IMG/VR virus record: IMGVR_UViG_3300038714_000240
Location: 1 to 22,124 of that record
Source of the DNA: a virus
Reading direction: 5' to 3' (one strand)
Length of the DNA stretch: 22,124 nt
Shown: positions 13,058-21,300 of the stretch, one piece after another
How the letters are laid out: every line of letters begins with the position of its first letter
Position numbering within the stretch: the first letter of the stretch is position 1
Notes under the pieces: model-generated
The model's input: only the letters and a program-made list of their open reading frames with translations
What the model was told of the DNA's origin: nothing
Database searches by the model: none
Translations under genes and position numbers: made by a program

Positions 13058-13205
13058 ATTTCCTAGCGATCCTTACGAGGGTCAAATATACCATGACCCT
13101 GCAACAAACAAAACTTTTGAGTGTCAATGTAGAGACCCTTTGGATCGTATGATTAACCTACACAAAACACTTTTTGAGTGGGTTGATATTAGTAAAGAAG
13201 TTTAA
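13041..13205 (+). CDS. Small protein, 54 residues, unknown function
   Basis: The start is MTFPSRFPSDPYEGQIYHDP, continuing with a FECQC segment (26-30) and a helical end. The Pro/Asp/Gly-rich N-terminus resembles short segments seen in phage structural proteins, but no family is clear. It overlaps the SSB-like gene by 17 bases and ends the rightward early operon. Its TAA (13203-13205) shares TTAA with the stop of the convergent gene. Size and overlap make the call moderate. Confidence 0.5.
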   Translation: MTFPSRFPSDPYEGQIYHDPATNKTFECQCRDPLDRMINLHKTLFEWVDISKEV

Positions 13206-13498
13206 TTTTTACCAAACAAAATGTATTTTAGGCGCTTCACTAGAGGCGCTTTTTTTTTAAATTTTCTTTCATAAAATTGTATGCACTCTTGCTGCGTACA
13301 CATTATTTCTAAAGCGTTAGCAATAAAATGAGATTGCTTGTGATTAGCTCGTGCTAATTGGCTTGCTAATTCTCTTAGCTCGTTTATATCTTTTATTGTA
13401 TATAAATCTTTAATAGCGCTTTCTATTGCAAACTCAGCCTCAAGACTAGGTTTGTTAGTTAGAATATTTATAATGTTTTTTACTTGTCCTCTGGCCAT
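13202..13498 (-). CDS. Small helical protein, unknown function
   Basis: The protein has 98 residues (MARGQVKNIINILTNKPSL...), predicted almost wholly helical, with a very basic C-terminus (FKKKAPLVKRLKYILFGKN) that could touch nucleic acid or membrane. Composition is that of a true gene. Its stop shares TTAA with the rightward gene stop, and its last codons contain the rightward terminator at 13230-13258. It overlaps the upstream 54-residue gene by 19 bases. I half-recognise the ARANHKQSHFIANALEIM segment from cyanobacterial or cyanophage small proteins, without certainty. Confidence 0.65.
   Translation of the reverse strand: MARGQVKNIINILTNKPSLEAEFAIESAIKDLYTIKDINELRELASQLARANHKQSHFIANALEIMCTQQECIQFYERKFKKKAPLVKRLKYILFGKN
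13230..13258 (+). terminator. Strong intrinsic terminator of the rightward early operon
   Basis: AGGCGCTTC pairs with GAGGCGCTT (9 bp with two G-U pairs) around the loop ACTA, followed by an uninterrupted T-run to 13258. It begins 25 bases after the last rightward stop. It lies entirely inside the coding sequence of the opposing 98-residue gene, in the part encoding KKKAPLVKRL. There is no T-run on the other strand. Confidence 0.75.
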
Positions 13499-13644
13499 AA
13501 ATGCACTGATACATAATCAACAATCTGATCGTCTATTGTATTGTCTGTAGTCTTTGCTAATGCCTTTAAAAGATCAATAATTAATTTTTTTACTGCATTC
13601 GTTTTTACGAACGTCATAAGAATAGGTTTTAGGATTCTGAGCAT
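13480..13644 (-). CDS. Small protein, 54 residues, unknown function
   Basis: The protein starts MLRILKPILMTFVKTNAVKK and continues LIIDLLKALAKTTDNTIDDQIVDYV. It is amphipathic and helical with a hydrophobic first half, so it may be membrane-associated. It overlaps the next leftward gene by 19 bases. The frame reads far more like a protein than the opposing frame at 13541-13753. The gap to the divergent holin gene is only 65 bases; a poor promoter match (TTGTTT, 17 bases, TATGTT) lies there on the minus strand. The function is unknown. Confidence 0.55.
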   Translation of the reverse strand: MLRILKPILMTFVKTNAVKKLIIDLLKALAKTTDNTIDDQIVDYVSVHLWPEDK

Positions 13645-13709
13645 AAAAATCTTGTGTTACTTTCCAAACATAGCTAGATTGCTAGTATTAAACAAGAGTT
13701 TTAATTTTT

Positions 13710-13967
13710 ATGGCAGAAGAACAGGAAGAAAAAGAGGGTACGGATTGGGGTGAAATTTTTGGTCATGCTGTACGCTTTATGATTTTAGTTTGGTCTTTAG
13801 CAATGATGACTTTGGGATATATGGACAAAATTAGGAATGATGGCGCGTTTTTAGCTGGCTTGACCAGTGGAGTTTTAGGCTCTTATGGTATAAGCGTAAA
13901 CAAAAAGAAACCTAATAATACTGCTAAAATAGTAGATAATAAAGACACTAATGTAGGAATCAAATGA
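13710..13967 (+). CDS. Putative holin (two membrane spans)
   Basis: The protein has 85 residues. An acidic N-terminus (AEEQEEKEGTDWGE) is followed by a hydrophobic helix (about 20-37, AVRFMILVWSLAMMTLGY), a short polar loop (MDKIRNDG), a second helix (about 45-62, GAFLAGLTSGVLGSYGIS) and a basic tail. Size, charge distribution and two spans fit class II holins. It opens a short rightward operon of exported proteins, but no endolysin is recognisable nearby, so the call rests on topology. It overlaps the next gene by ATGA. Confidence 0.55.
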   Translation: MAEEQEEKEGTDWGEIFGHAVRFMILVWSLAMMTLGYMDKIRNDGAFLAGLTSGVLGSYGISVNKKKPNNTAKIVDNKDTNVGIK

Positions 13968-14482
13968 AAAAATTACTGCCTTTCTTACTTTTTATTTCAC
14001 CCTCTGGTGCATTCGCAGAAATTACCGCAAAGTATGTAACCTCTGCACAAATATCTATCGACTCTCCTTACGTTATTACTAACTCGGCTCCTAGCTCGTA
14101 CAGTATTAGTGGAAATAATGTTACAACATCTACAGGAACTGGCGATAGTGTAGTTACAAATGCTATTGGAGGATTAAATTTAGGAAGCTTGAGTAATGGT
14201 GTACCAGCGGCAGTGAATACAAATAAGACAGTTACTACTGCTGGATCTGCCTTCAGTTTTAGTGAGAGTTACCAAGCTGGTGACGTAACACAATCAGCAA
14301 TAACACCATCAAGTGGTATAGCAACTCTTCCTGTATTAGGCGGTCAGACAACTGTTATTAGTGGTGGAACTGCTGGTAATTTAGCGCTAACTTCTTTATC
14401 TTCAGGAATCCATACGTGTACTGCTGGTGGAAGTGGTACTAGCTGTATTGGATCTACAACTGTCAGCATAGAAATTGACTAG
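13964..14482 (+). CDS. Exported Ser/Thr/Gly-rich protein, unknown function
   Basis: The protein has 172 residues with a classical signal peptide: MKK, a hydrophobic core LLPFLLFISP, and an AFA cleavage site before residue 19. The mature part is almost entirely small polar residues with strand pattern, like a beta-solenoid or surface protein. Two cysteines near the C-terminus (HTCTAGGSGTSC) could form a disulfide. Shine-Dalgarno AGGA is 5-6 bases before the ATG. Export through the host membrane during infection is unusual for a virion protein; an envelope or lysis-related role is possible. Confidence 0.65.
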   Translation: MKKLLPFLLFISPSGAFAEITAKYVTSAQISIDSPYVITNSAPSSYSISGNNVTTSTGTGDSVVTNAIGGLNLGSLSNGVPAAVNTNKTVTTAGSAFSFSESYQAGDVTQSAITPSSGIATLPVLGGQTTVISGGTAGNLALTSLSSGIHTCTAGGSGTSCIGSTTVSIEID

Positions 14483-14912
14483 ACTTTTTTGGTTAGTTTT
14501 ATTAGCATTACCTATAAGAACTCTTGCTACTCCTGTGGTGCCACAATTTAGAAGTGGTAGTTCCACAATGAGTTCGACCTCGCAAAGTGTTATTAATGAA
14601 ACTATTACCAGTTACCAGTATAATTCTGGTTATTCGTACACAGCGTCTGGACACAATATTGAATCTGCAGACGTTGATGGCTATATCAATGCTTCAACAG
14701 TTGCTGGCGAAACTCAAACACTTGGTGGTGTTCAGTTTAGTTGGACAAGTCCATCGCTTGAGGCTGTGCCAAGATGGAAAATAAAAGAAGCTGGACAAAG
14801 TTTTTCTCTAGTCGAATCACTTCAAGGTGCTGGCTTAGCCAACGTGACCACAATAAATCGCACTATTACAACTACCACTACCACAGAAACAACCTCTGTA
14901 TTTGGACAATAA
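14475..14912 (+). CDS. Second exported Ser/Thr-rich protein, unknown function
   Basis: The protein has 145 residues. It starts at TTG (14475), overlapping the previous stop by 8 bases; no ATG exists in a sensible place. The signal peptide is MTRLFWLVLLALPIRTLA with cleavage after LA. The mature protein is strand-rich (SYQYNSGYSYTASG) with a long Thr run near the end (TTTTTTETTSV). It has no cysteine. It is similar in style to the preceding protein and probably part of the same exported set. The weak start implies coupling to the upstream gene. Confidence 0.6.
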   Translation: MTRLFWLVLLALPIRTLATPVVPQFRSGSSTMSSTSQSVINETITSYQYNSGYSYTASGHNIESADVDGYINASTVAGETQTLGGVQFSWTSPSLEAVPRWKIKEAGQSFSLVESLQGAGLANVTTINRTITTTTTTETTSVFGQ

Positions 14913-15490
14913 TTTTATTACTTAGTCCTATAAAAGTTCTAGCTAATACAACAGTGGCTAGTCCCAGCAGTAACGCTCAAGGTGTCGTCAACAATAATGC
15001 AACTATGATAACGCCATCTTCATTACCACAAAACAGATATTCTCAAGGAATCGTTTGCACCTCGCCCAGCTTGACTATCACCCCATATTTAACAGATGCA
15101 TGGTCATTCAATCGACCTATAGAGAAATTTGCGTATCAAGAAATCTATGACGAGGACACAGGTGCAGTAAAATATATTCAAAAAACACCGAGATTTGAGA
15201 AAGATAATTACAACTTAAATTATGGTATTTCAATGCAATTTAATATTCCACTAGGTAATGGCGGGGAATTATGTAAAAAAGCTGCAAAGGTAAATATAGA
15301 GGCACAAGAATTATTGATAGCTAAAACAAAGATGGAAATGGAATTATATCGTCTACAAATTTGTGGTGAACAAGCGCGTCGTGGTGTAGTTTTTACTGGC
15401 GAGTACCAAGTCAATTGTGATGGTATCCAACTTATCGCCCAACCTAACCAAGTTTTGCCACATTCGCACAAAATCGAGCTAAATGACTAA
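14900..15490 (+). CDS. Third exported protein, cyanophage-like, with unusual start
   Basis: The protein has about 196 residues. The signal-like segment IWTIILLLSPIKVLA (cleavage before NTTVASP) parallels the FWLVLLALPIRTLA of the previous gene, but no ATG, GTG or TTG stands before it. ATT at 14900 is the most likely start. An in-frame ATG at 14774 would add 42 residues that belong to the other frame. The mature part has GIVCTSPSLTITPYL, then NYNLNYGISMQFNIPLGNG, then CKKAAKVNIEAQELLIAKTK..YRLQICGEQ with conserved-looking cysteines. This order resembles hypothetical proteins I associate with marine cyanophages. The function is unknown. Confidence 0.6.
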   Translation: MWTIILLLSPIKVLANTTVASPSSNAQGVVNNNATMITPSSLPQNRYSQGIVCTSPSLTITPYLTDAWSFNRPIEKFAYQEIYDEDTGAVKYIQKTPRFEKDNYNLNYGISMQFNIPLGNGGELCKKAAKVNIEAQELLIAKTKMEMELYRLQICGEQARRGVVFTGEYQVNCDGIQLIAQPNQVLPHSHKIELND

Positions 15491-15507
15491 TTTACTCCTC
15501 CCAGATT

Positions 15508-15640
15508 GCCCTGTAAGGCGCTTGTAATTCTATCCGTATATGTTTGTATCCCTGAAATAAGGCGATAGACAAGCACGGGTTGGAACTTGCCTATCTAGAC
15601 GCCCTATCCATCGCCATGTCAGACAGGGTTTTATTATTTT
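15508..15640 (+). other. Structured intergenic segment ending in a T-rich tract
   Basis: This gap between convergent genes is richer in G+C than its surroundings and holds nested inverted repeats. GGCGAT (15561-15566) pairs with ATCGCC (15610-15615). GATAGACAAG (15564-15573) pairs with CTTGCCTATC (15586-15595, one mismatch). CAGGG (15624-15628) can pair either with CCCTG at 15550-15554 or, extended, with CCCTGT at 15509-15514. The last stem runs into TTTTATTATTTT. It probably terminates the rightward exported-protein operon, and alternative pairings are possible. Confidence 0.5.
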
Positions 15641-16284
15641 ACATTATCTTTCTTTTTAGTCAATTTTTTACCTATCTGTTTTATAGCACTTTTAGCAATG
15701 CCTTGAATTATAGGTACAAGAGCTGCAGACCCACCAGCGACCAAACCGATAACAGCAGTAGAAACAAGTACCTCAGGTGTACCAATAAAAGTTTCTCTGA
15801 ATGGCACGTCTTCATATAAAGTAATGCACTCTGTTTTATCAGATGATAACTTGTGGCCAATTACTTTTTCAATGCGTTTTGAGTTTCTGTAATCTCCAAT
15901 TTTCTGATCTTGCCTACTAGGACATTCAGGTATTTCTATATTTTCTTTTTTTGGTGCTGTTGTTTTTGGTGTTTCAGTTTCTGGTAGTGGTGGAGTATTA
16001 TCTGAGATTGGTAAACTTTCTGTAATTATTAATTGATCTGGTTTGTAATCTATAGGGTAAAAACTTGGGAAAACAGAATCACATTCAGTAAAAACTCCAT
16101 TAGGATCGTCTAACAAAAGTTGTGTATTGCCAGTATTTTTTATATCTCTGTGTTGATATGTACAACCAGCTACATTTATTTCTAGTTCTGTTATTACAGG
16201 CAGAATAGGACTAGGTTTATATATCTCTGGAATATATATTTCTGGAATATGAATTTCTCTTACGTTTATTTCATTAATTTCCAT
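15634..16284 (-). CDS. Membrane-anchored protein, cyanophage-like, unknown function
   Basis: The protein has 216 residues. The N-terminus has short repeats of I-x-IPEI (about 8-22); a domain with three cysteines (C41, C68, C121) and YQHRDIKNTGNTQLLLDDPNG (43-63) follows; then a Pro/Thr/Lys-rich linker (95-118), CPSRQDQKIGDYRN and a GHKLSSDKTEC segment. A single hydrophobic helix (about 172-192) and a basic tail (KKLTKKKDNVK) end it. This order resembles a hypothetical family I associate with marine picocyanobacterial phages. A tail anchor would leave the body on one side of the inner membrane. The start overlaps the previous gene by 19 bases. Confidence 0.6.
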   Translation of the reverse strand: MEINEINVREIHIPEIYIPEIYKPSPILPVITELEINVAGCTYQHRDIKNTGNTQLLLDDPNGVFTECDSVFPSFYPIDYKPDQLIITESLPISDNTPPLPETETPKTTAPKKENIEIPECPSRQDQKIGDYRNSKRIEKVIGHKLSSDKTECITLYEDVPFRETFIGTPEVLVSTAVIGLVAGGSAALVPIIQGIAKSAIKQIGKKLTKKKDNVK

Positions 16285-16511
16285 TCACTATTTGGTACAT
16301 ATTCTGGTATTGTATTTCCCGTCATATCAGGAATTGTATTATCTAACATTTTTGGCATTAATCCTTGTACATTATCCAGAACTTCATTCATAACTCTAGC
16401 CTTAAACTGTTCACTGGTAACGAATCTGAAAGCGTAATAGGAACCGCCCAACATTGACAAGGTAAGAGATAGAGACAACAATGAAGCTACCTGACAAATA
16501 CGAGCAAACAT
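16266..16511 (-). CDS. Small N-terminally anchored membrane protein
   Basis: The protein has 81 residues. The first 29 (MFARICQVASLLSLSLTLSM...YYAF) form a membrane helix, followed by an amphipathic helix (SEQFKARVMNEVLDNVQGLMPKM) and a TIPDMTGNTIPEYVP tail. It resembles small membrane proteins of marine cyanophages. It overlaps the next gene by 19 bases; the two membrane proteins may interact. Confidence 0.6.
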   Translation of the reverse strand: MFARICQVASLLSLSLTLSMLGGSYYAFRFVTSEQFKARVMNEVLDNVQGLMPKMLDNTIPDMTGNTIPEYVPNSEWKLMK

Positions 16512-16546
16512 GAATAAAAGCGTTATTAATAAAATGGTAGCACCAC

Positions 16547-16744
16547 TTACTGTATTGACGCTGTTTTTTCTTGTAGGGTTGATGCCTGTGTTTCTGTTGG
16601 CTGGGTATCTTCGGATTTTGACATCTCCAAAATCTGTTGATCCAACAACTTTATAGCACCAGTAATTTCATAAAGATTTGCAAATTGTTTTTCTTTTTCA
16701 AACAACAGTTGTTGTCTTGTTTCTTGTAATTTTTGTAAATTCAT
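16547..16744 (-). CDS. Small coiled-coil protein, unknown function
   Basis: The protein has 65 residues. A charged heptad helix (about 2-43, LQKLQETRQQLLFEKEKQF...IKLLDQQIL) is followed by a polar Thr/Glu tail. It starts 3 bases after the upstream gene. Similar short coiled coils are common near fibre genes of marine phages, perhaps as assembly helpers, but I cannot name the family. Confidence 0.6.
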   Translation of the reverse strand: MNLQKLQETRQQLLFEKEKQFANLYEITGAIKLLDQQILEMSKSEDTQPTETQASTLQEKTASIQ

Positions 16745-16747
16745 AAA

Positions 16748-17026
16748 TTAAGAGTAAAGTGTCTTTCCTTTTGTTATAGCAGCATCTATGTCTGTAAAAG
16801 ATTCGGATGTCCAGATAGAAGTTGTGCCATCAAGTTTTTTGTAAGCCTTGATAATTTCAAGATGATCTGTATTTCTTTTAATGTAGGCTTTCCATTCAGC
16901 TTCAGTAACAGTAAATCCTGTTCTTGTTGTATAAGATGAACAGCTTGCATCTGCATTAATAATAGCTACACTATCACCAGCAGCGGAGAAAATTGCTGCG
17001 ATTTCATCAGCGGTTTTTTCTATCAT
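16748..17026 (-). CDS. Small protein after the tail fibre, unknown function
   Basis: The protein has 92 residues (MIEKTADEIAAIFSAAGDS...): alternating helices and strands, a central EAEWKAYIKRNTDHLEIIK helix, two cysteine-free ends and one Cys near residue 29. It lies 25 bases after the fibre gene on the same strand. A tail-fibre assembly or accessory protein would suit the place, but no motif supports it. Confidence 0.55.
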   Translation of the reverse strand: MIEKTADEIAAIFSAAGDSVAIINADASCSSYTTRTGFTVTEAEWKAYIKRNTDHLEIIKAYKKLDGTTSIWTSESFTDIDAAITKGKTLYS

Positions 17027-17051
17027 GATAAAAAAATTAATTAATAATAGT

Positions 17052-18323
17052 TTACCCTGCTTCGAGGGCTGTGACTTTTGAGGATAATTCTTGTACAGCT
17101 TTTACTAATATTGGAACAAATTTTCCGTAAGATGCTTCTAATTTATCTGGATTAGTTTTATAAACAGCACCAATATAGTCATTTTTATCACCTAATACAG
17201 CGTCTATTTCTTGAGCTACAAAACCAAGTTCTGTTTTTCCATTGTTATCACTAGGTTCACGCATTGCCCAAGTAAATTTTCTTGGTCTAAGTGCATTTAT
17301 TATATCAAGACCATCTTCTGAATCAACAATATCTGTCTTATCTCTTTCATCAGAGAGTGCACTTATTGTCTGAACCTGACATCTGATAGCTGTAATACTT
17401 GAATTTCCTAAAGTGACTTCATTTGTAGCGGTGGCACTAGAAGGGTCTGCTTGATAACCTAGTGAAGTGCAGTTTGAGCCAGTTGTCATAACATCACCCG
17501 CTAATGAACCCAAGGCAGTGTTATTAAATCCAGTAGAATTATCTGTTAAGGCATTATAACCGATTCCTGTATTATTATCAGCTGTAGAATTAGCGTCTAA
17601 TGCGCCAACACCTACTGCGGTTCCATTCACACCAGTAGTGTTTATTGCTAATGAGTTATAACCAAAAGCAGTATTGTTATTGGCTGTTGTATTAGCCCCT
17701 AAACTTGCGTGGCCAACAGCTGTGTTAGATGAACCACTGTCATTTGCATCAAGAGCAAAATCACCCATAGCAACATTTAGTTCGCCAGTGGTGTTTAATC
17801 CTAAAGTGTCAACACCAATAGCAATGTTGTCATTTCCAGACACATTTTTATCTAAAGCCTGTGATCCTAAAGCTGTATTTCTAACTCCAATAGTATTTTT
17901 TTCAAGAGCCGATTTTCCAAGTGCTGTACAATTTGTCCCTGATGTTAAATCGGTTAGGGTACTATGCCCAATAGCAGTGTTATTTGTGCCAGTAACCGCA
18001 GCATCTAAAGCACTTACTCCAAGAACTGTATTACTAGAAACAGAGTTTGCACCTTTACCAATATTTACTGAATTTATTGTTCCATCTACAGGAAAAGCAG
18101 GAGCACCACTTGTTGTAAATAAATTTATAAAAGCACTATTACCTTCATTCCTCATCTTCATCAAACTATTATTTGTATCAAAAAATAACATTCCAGCCGC
18201 AGGCGAACTTGGGTCACTTGTACCTTGGTTGTTTGTTAATATCGCTTGTAAAATAATATTTAACTCAGCTCTCACGTTGGCTCCCGTGGAGTTAGCTACG
18301 TCGTAGTCTGGTGCTTGTGCCAT
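17052..18323 (-). CDS. Tail fibre with YadA-like roll and S74 self-cleaving chaperone
   Basis: The protein has 423 residues. The N-terminus (1-70, MAQAPDYDVANSTGANVRAEL...) is the virion-attachment type I know from marine phage fibres. Residues 98-301 hold twelve 17-residue repeats (consensus NTAxGxxALxxNxxGxN) like the left-handed roll of YadA-type trimeric adhesins. The C-terminal 100 residues form a peptidase S74 intramolecular chaperone: LSDERDKTD with probable nucleophile S324 and K329 five residues on, then LRPRKFTW, then ELGFVAQEI. The chaperone would drive trimerisation and cut itself off before S324. This is the likely receptor-binding fibre, directly after the tail-tip gene. Confidence 0.85.
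   Translation of the reverse strand: MAQAPDYDVANSTGANVRAELNIILQAILTNNQGTSDPSSPAAGMLFFDTNNSLMKMRNEGNSAFINLFTTSGAPAFPVDGTINSVNIGKGANSVSSNTVLGVSALDAAVTGTNNTAIGHSTLTDLTSGTNCTALGKSALEKNTIGVRNTALGSQALDKNVSGNDNIAIGVDTLGLNTTGELNVAMGDFALDANDSGSSNTAVGHASLGANTTANNNTAFGYNSLAINTTGVNGTAVGVGALDANSTADNNTGIGYNALTDNSTGFNNTALGSLAGDVMTTGSNCTSLGYQADPSSATATNEVTLGNSSITAIRCQVQTISALSDERDKTDIVDSEDGLDIINALRPRKFTWAMREPSDNNGKTELGFVAQEIDAVLGDKNDYIGAVYKTNPDKLEASYGKFVPILVKAVQELSSKVTALEAG
17421..18032 (-). repeat. Twelve tandem 51-bp units coding 17-residue repeats
   Basis: In the fibre, an N, C or G followed by T/I/V and ending in G five residues on recurs at residues 98, 115, 132, 149, 166, 183, 200, 217, 234, 251, 268 and 285: exactly 17 apart, with no insertion. 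DNA copies have diverged, so recent expansion is not obvious. Confidence 0.85.
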
Positions 18324-18364
18324 TTGTAACTTAAAATTTTATTTAATTATATACTACTTTAAAA

Positions 18365-21300
18365 TTAACTTCCACGCCCAAATCCAGTTACAGCATATTT
18401 AAAATTTCTATTAACATTGTTACCATTAGAATCTTTTACATCTATATCGAAGCCGCTGCCAGTTATATTTGATAACACAAAGAAATCTCCCTGCGATTGA
18501 TTTTCAATAGTAATTCCTATTGATGGCAAAACAGAATTTGCTGCAACGCTAGTGCCTGACTGACCTGTAAAGAAACTATTTGTAAAAGTCACTGATTTTG
18601 TGGAAGTACCTGATGCAAAGACTCCATTTGTAGCTCCTGCATTACCAAGACTTGTTTCTGTTCTGCTTTCTATTTGTGCTGTATAGCCTAACTCTTCAAT
18701 TTCAATAGATTGTGCAATATCTTTTGTTTCTAAATCACATCTAAATTTAAATCCTCTTGCAATATATTTACCATTTATAAAAGGGTTAAACTGGCTAAAT
18801 TCTGCACTGAAATTACAGTTACCACTAGTTGATAAAGATGTTGCAGAAGTTAATGTAAAAGTATTGGTAGTAATACTTTGTATTTGATAATCACCATCAA
18901 CACCTGTTCCAGATGTAAAATCAACGGTTACAAAACTACCGACACTGTAACCATGCCCTGATTTTGTGATAGTGATAATAGTCCCAGCAGCCCCTGATCC
19001 ATTATTTATCGTATAAGTACCAGCAGTTGAAGTATCAGGATCTGAGTCAGTCGTGGCCACTAGCACCTTGGCATTTACGTCAATGGCAACGGTTGTACCG
19101 TCGAAATCAGTCCATGTTTCAATAAATGCACTTCTATCATCAAATAATTCATTATTATAAAAACCTTTTGTGACTAAATGTCTTTGTAAGACAAGTGGTT
19201 GTTTACCTCCTAAATCTAAAGTATTTGCAAAACTATAAGTACCAACTGTAGCAACTGTATTATCTAATAAATCTAAATCCTCTATGGCATCAAAATCAGA
19301 AACACCATCAATTTTACCATTAAGACCATGAACAAGACCATCTAATGTACTATCAAAAAAACAACCAACTTTTGAACCAGCAAAAGGTGTGCTGTCTAAA
19401 TCTTCTCTATCTGTTAAAACTGTGAGTTTTGGCTGTACATCAGGTTGTGTTGAAATGTTTTTTATTGATGCAGCGTTAGCACTTATTCTTCCACCATCAT
19501 CTTTAAAAGCTAAAAAGTAAGTTCCATTTATAATATTATCAACAATAACACTATTTACATTGCCTGCAAATTCTCCTACATCAACAGAATCTGTAAAAGA
19601 TGCACCAGTTGTTAAATTTGATGAACGGATTATTAGAGTGCCACCATGCAAAACATCAACATCTGTTGATTTATCAAAACTAAGTCTTATAGATTGATCT
19701 GATATGGGTTCAATCTGTACATTTTGTACATCTGCTGGAACAGCTGTTTTACCTACAGCGTTAAAAACTAACTTAGATACAGAGCTGCTTAATTTTCCTA
19801 ACGCATTATAAGATTGAACAGTAAATTCATACTTACCAGCCCTTGATTCAACAATTTCAAAGCTTGGTCTTGAAATTCTAAAACTTTCTGGATTTTCAAT
19901 ACCCTCATCTCCATCGTCATCTACATCTCCATCACTATATCTAAAGAAAACTAAATATTCATTTACTCCTTGCACTGGTTCCCATGTAACAAAAATTTTT
20001 GATATTGCTCTATTATCTAATTGCACTATTTGTTCTGTTGCAGATAAGTTATTAGGAGAAGGTTTTTCATCTATCAAAGTTGTTATCGTTCTTGGGTTTA
20101 AGGCAACGTCAAGACTTTCTACTTCTGCATATTTATTTGTATCGTGTATAACTGCTGTAATTGTATATTCAGATTCATTTTTTTCTTCGATTGAAACTAC
20201 ACGAAAAATTTGTAATTCAATTGAAGAATTTTCTATTGCCCATATGCTGTTTGCTTGTGGAGTTGCAGTTACTTCATTTCCATCGTCATCTTTATAAGCA
20301 AAAGCAGAACTTACAGTAATAGTTGTGCCATTTATAGATGATATAGTTCTTGGAACACTAGCTTTGCCATTTGGTAAAATAACTGTCAAAGTTGCAGAAT
20401 TTTCTGTTGTTAAATCAGTATTATTAGCATCATCAACAACAATAGTTGTTGAAGTAGCAGATTTTATACGGCCACCTCTTCTTACGCCTGCTCTTAATGA
20501 ATCTGCAATGGCAATAATTGTTGCTGGTCTTACAATTACACCAGCTTCAAGAGTAGTTGTAAAAGATACAACTTCAGATTCTTTTAAATTTGAGTACAAA
20601 AACCACCGACCTAATCTATTTGCCTGACCTCTTGATGTGCAGGCAAAAGCTTTTAAAGTTTTTCTAGTGCTTCCATATTTATTTTTAGCGTCTAATGCGT
20701 TTGGATTATGTTCATCAGGCTCTGCAAATGCTTTTATATCTTCAGTTGTTACAAGTTCAAAATCTATTTCTTGTGTATCATTATCAAAATAAGCAACTTC
20801 AACTTCTGTATATTTTATTCTTTGTCCTACACCCTGATATGTAAAACCTTCCTCTGTTACATTTGAATTATTAAAAATATATTGAGGGTCAGACGTTTTT
20901 GTTGTTGTGTTGGTTGGTCTGTCTTGAGATAGTTGTAAACTACCATTACTGTAAAAAGGCATGGCGTTCATTACAGAACATAAATCATTAATTAAGGAAT
21001 AGGCATCATTTTTTTGATTTAAAACTACATTACAGCTAAATCTTGGCTCCTGAGTACCTGTAATAGGGTCTGTTATTAATTCGCTAGAATATTTACTTGC
21101 TGCAAAAAAACTATAAACATCTAAAGTATCAGGATCAATAATCCCGTTTTCCCCACCAAAACCTTTATCAGTAGTCAAGATGTCGTACAAGATCCAAGCT
21201 GGATCTGAACACCATTCTTTTTTTAGATTTCCATCAACTGTTCCAAATACTAAGTCATTAGCTTCAACTGTTTTAAAAGTACCATCAAAAATATAATTCT

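Noticed and set aside
13541-13753. 70-codon plus-strand frame (MSVVFANAFKRS...)
   Set aside because: It lies opposite the convincing 54-residue minus-strand gene and runs into the holin candidate in another frame.
14774-14899. ATG extension of the third exported protein (MENKRSWTKFFSS...)
   Set aside because: These residues are the second frame of the previous gene, are rich in H, Y, N and R, and would bury the signal peptide.
15487-15576. 29-residue minus-strand frame from GTG (VLVYRLISGIQTYTDRITSA...)
   Set aside because: Composition is plausible, but it lies wholly in the inverted repeats, is very short, has no ribosome site and overlaps the stop of the convergent gene.
15561-15615. tRNA-like acceptor stem GGCGAT/ATCGCC
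   Set aside because: At 55 bases the interior lacks a D arm, an anticodon arm and a TTCRA loop with a pairing stem, so it is not a tRNA.
15580-15819. 79-codon plus-strand frame
   Set aside because: It is opposite the end of the membrane protein gene at 15634-16284 and starts within the structured segment.
17674-18306. 210-codon plus-strand frame opposite the fibre repeats
   Set aside because: Long only because the antisense of a strict 51-base repeat tends to stay open; repetitive V/L/P-rich product.
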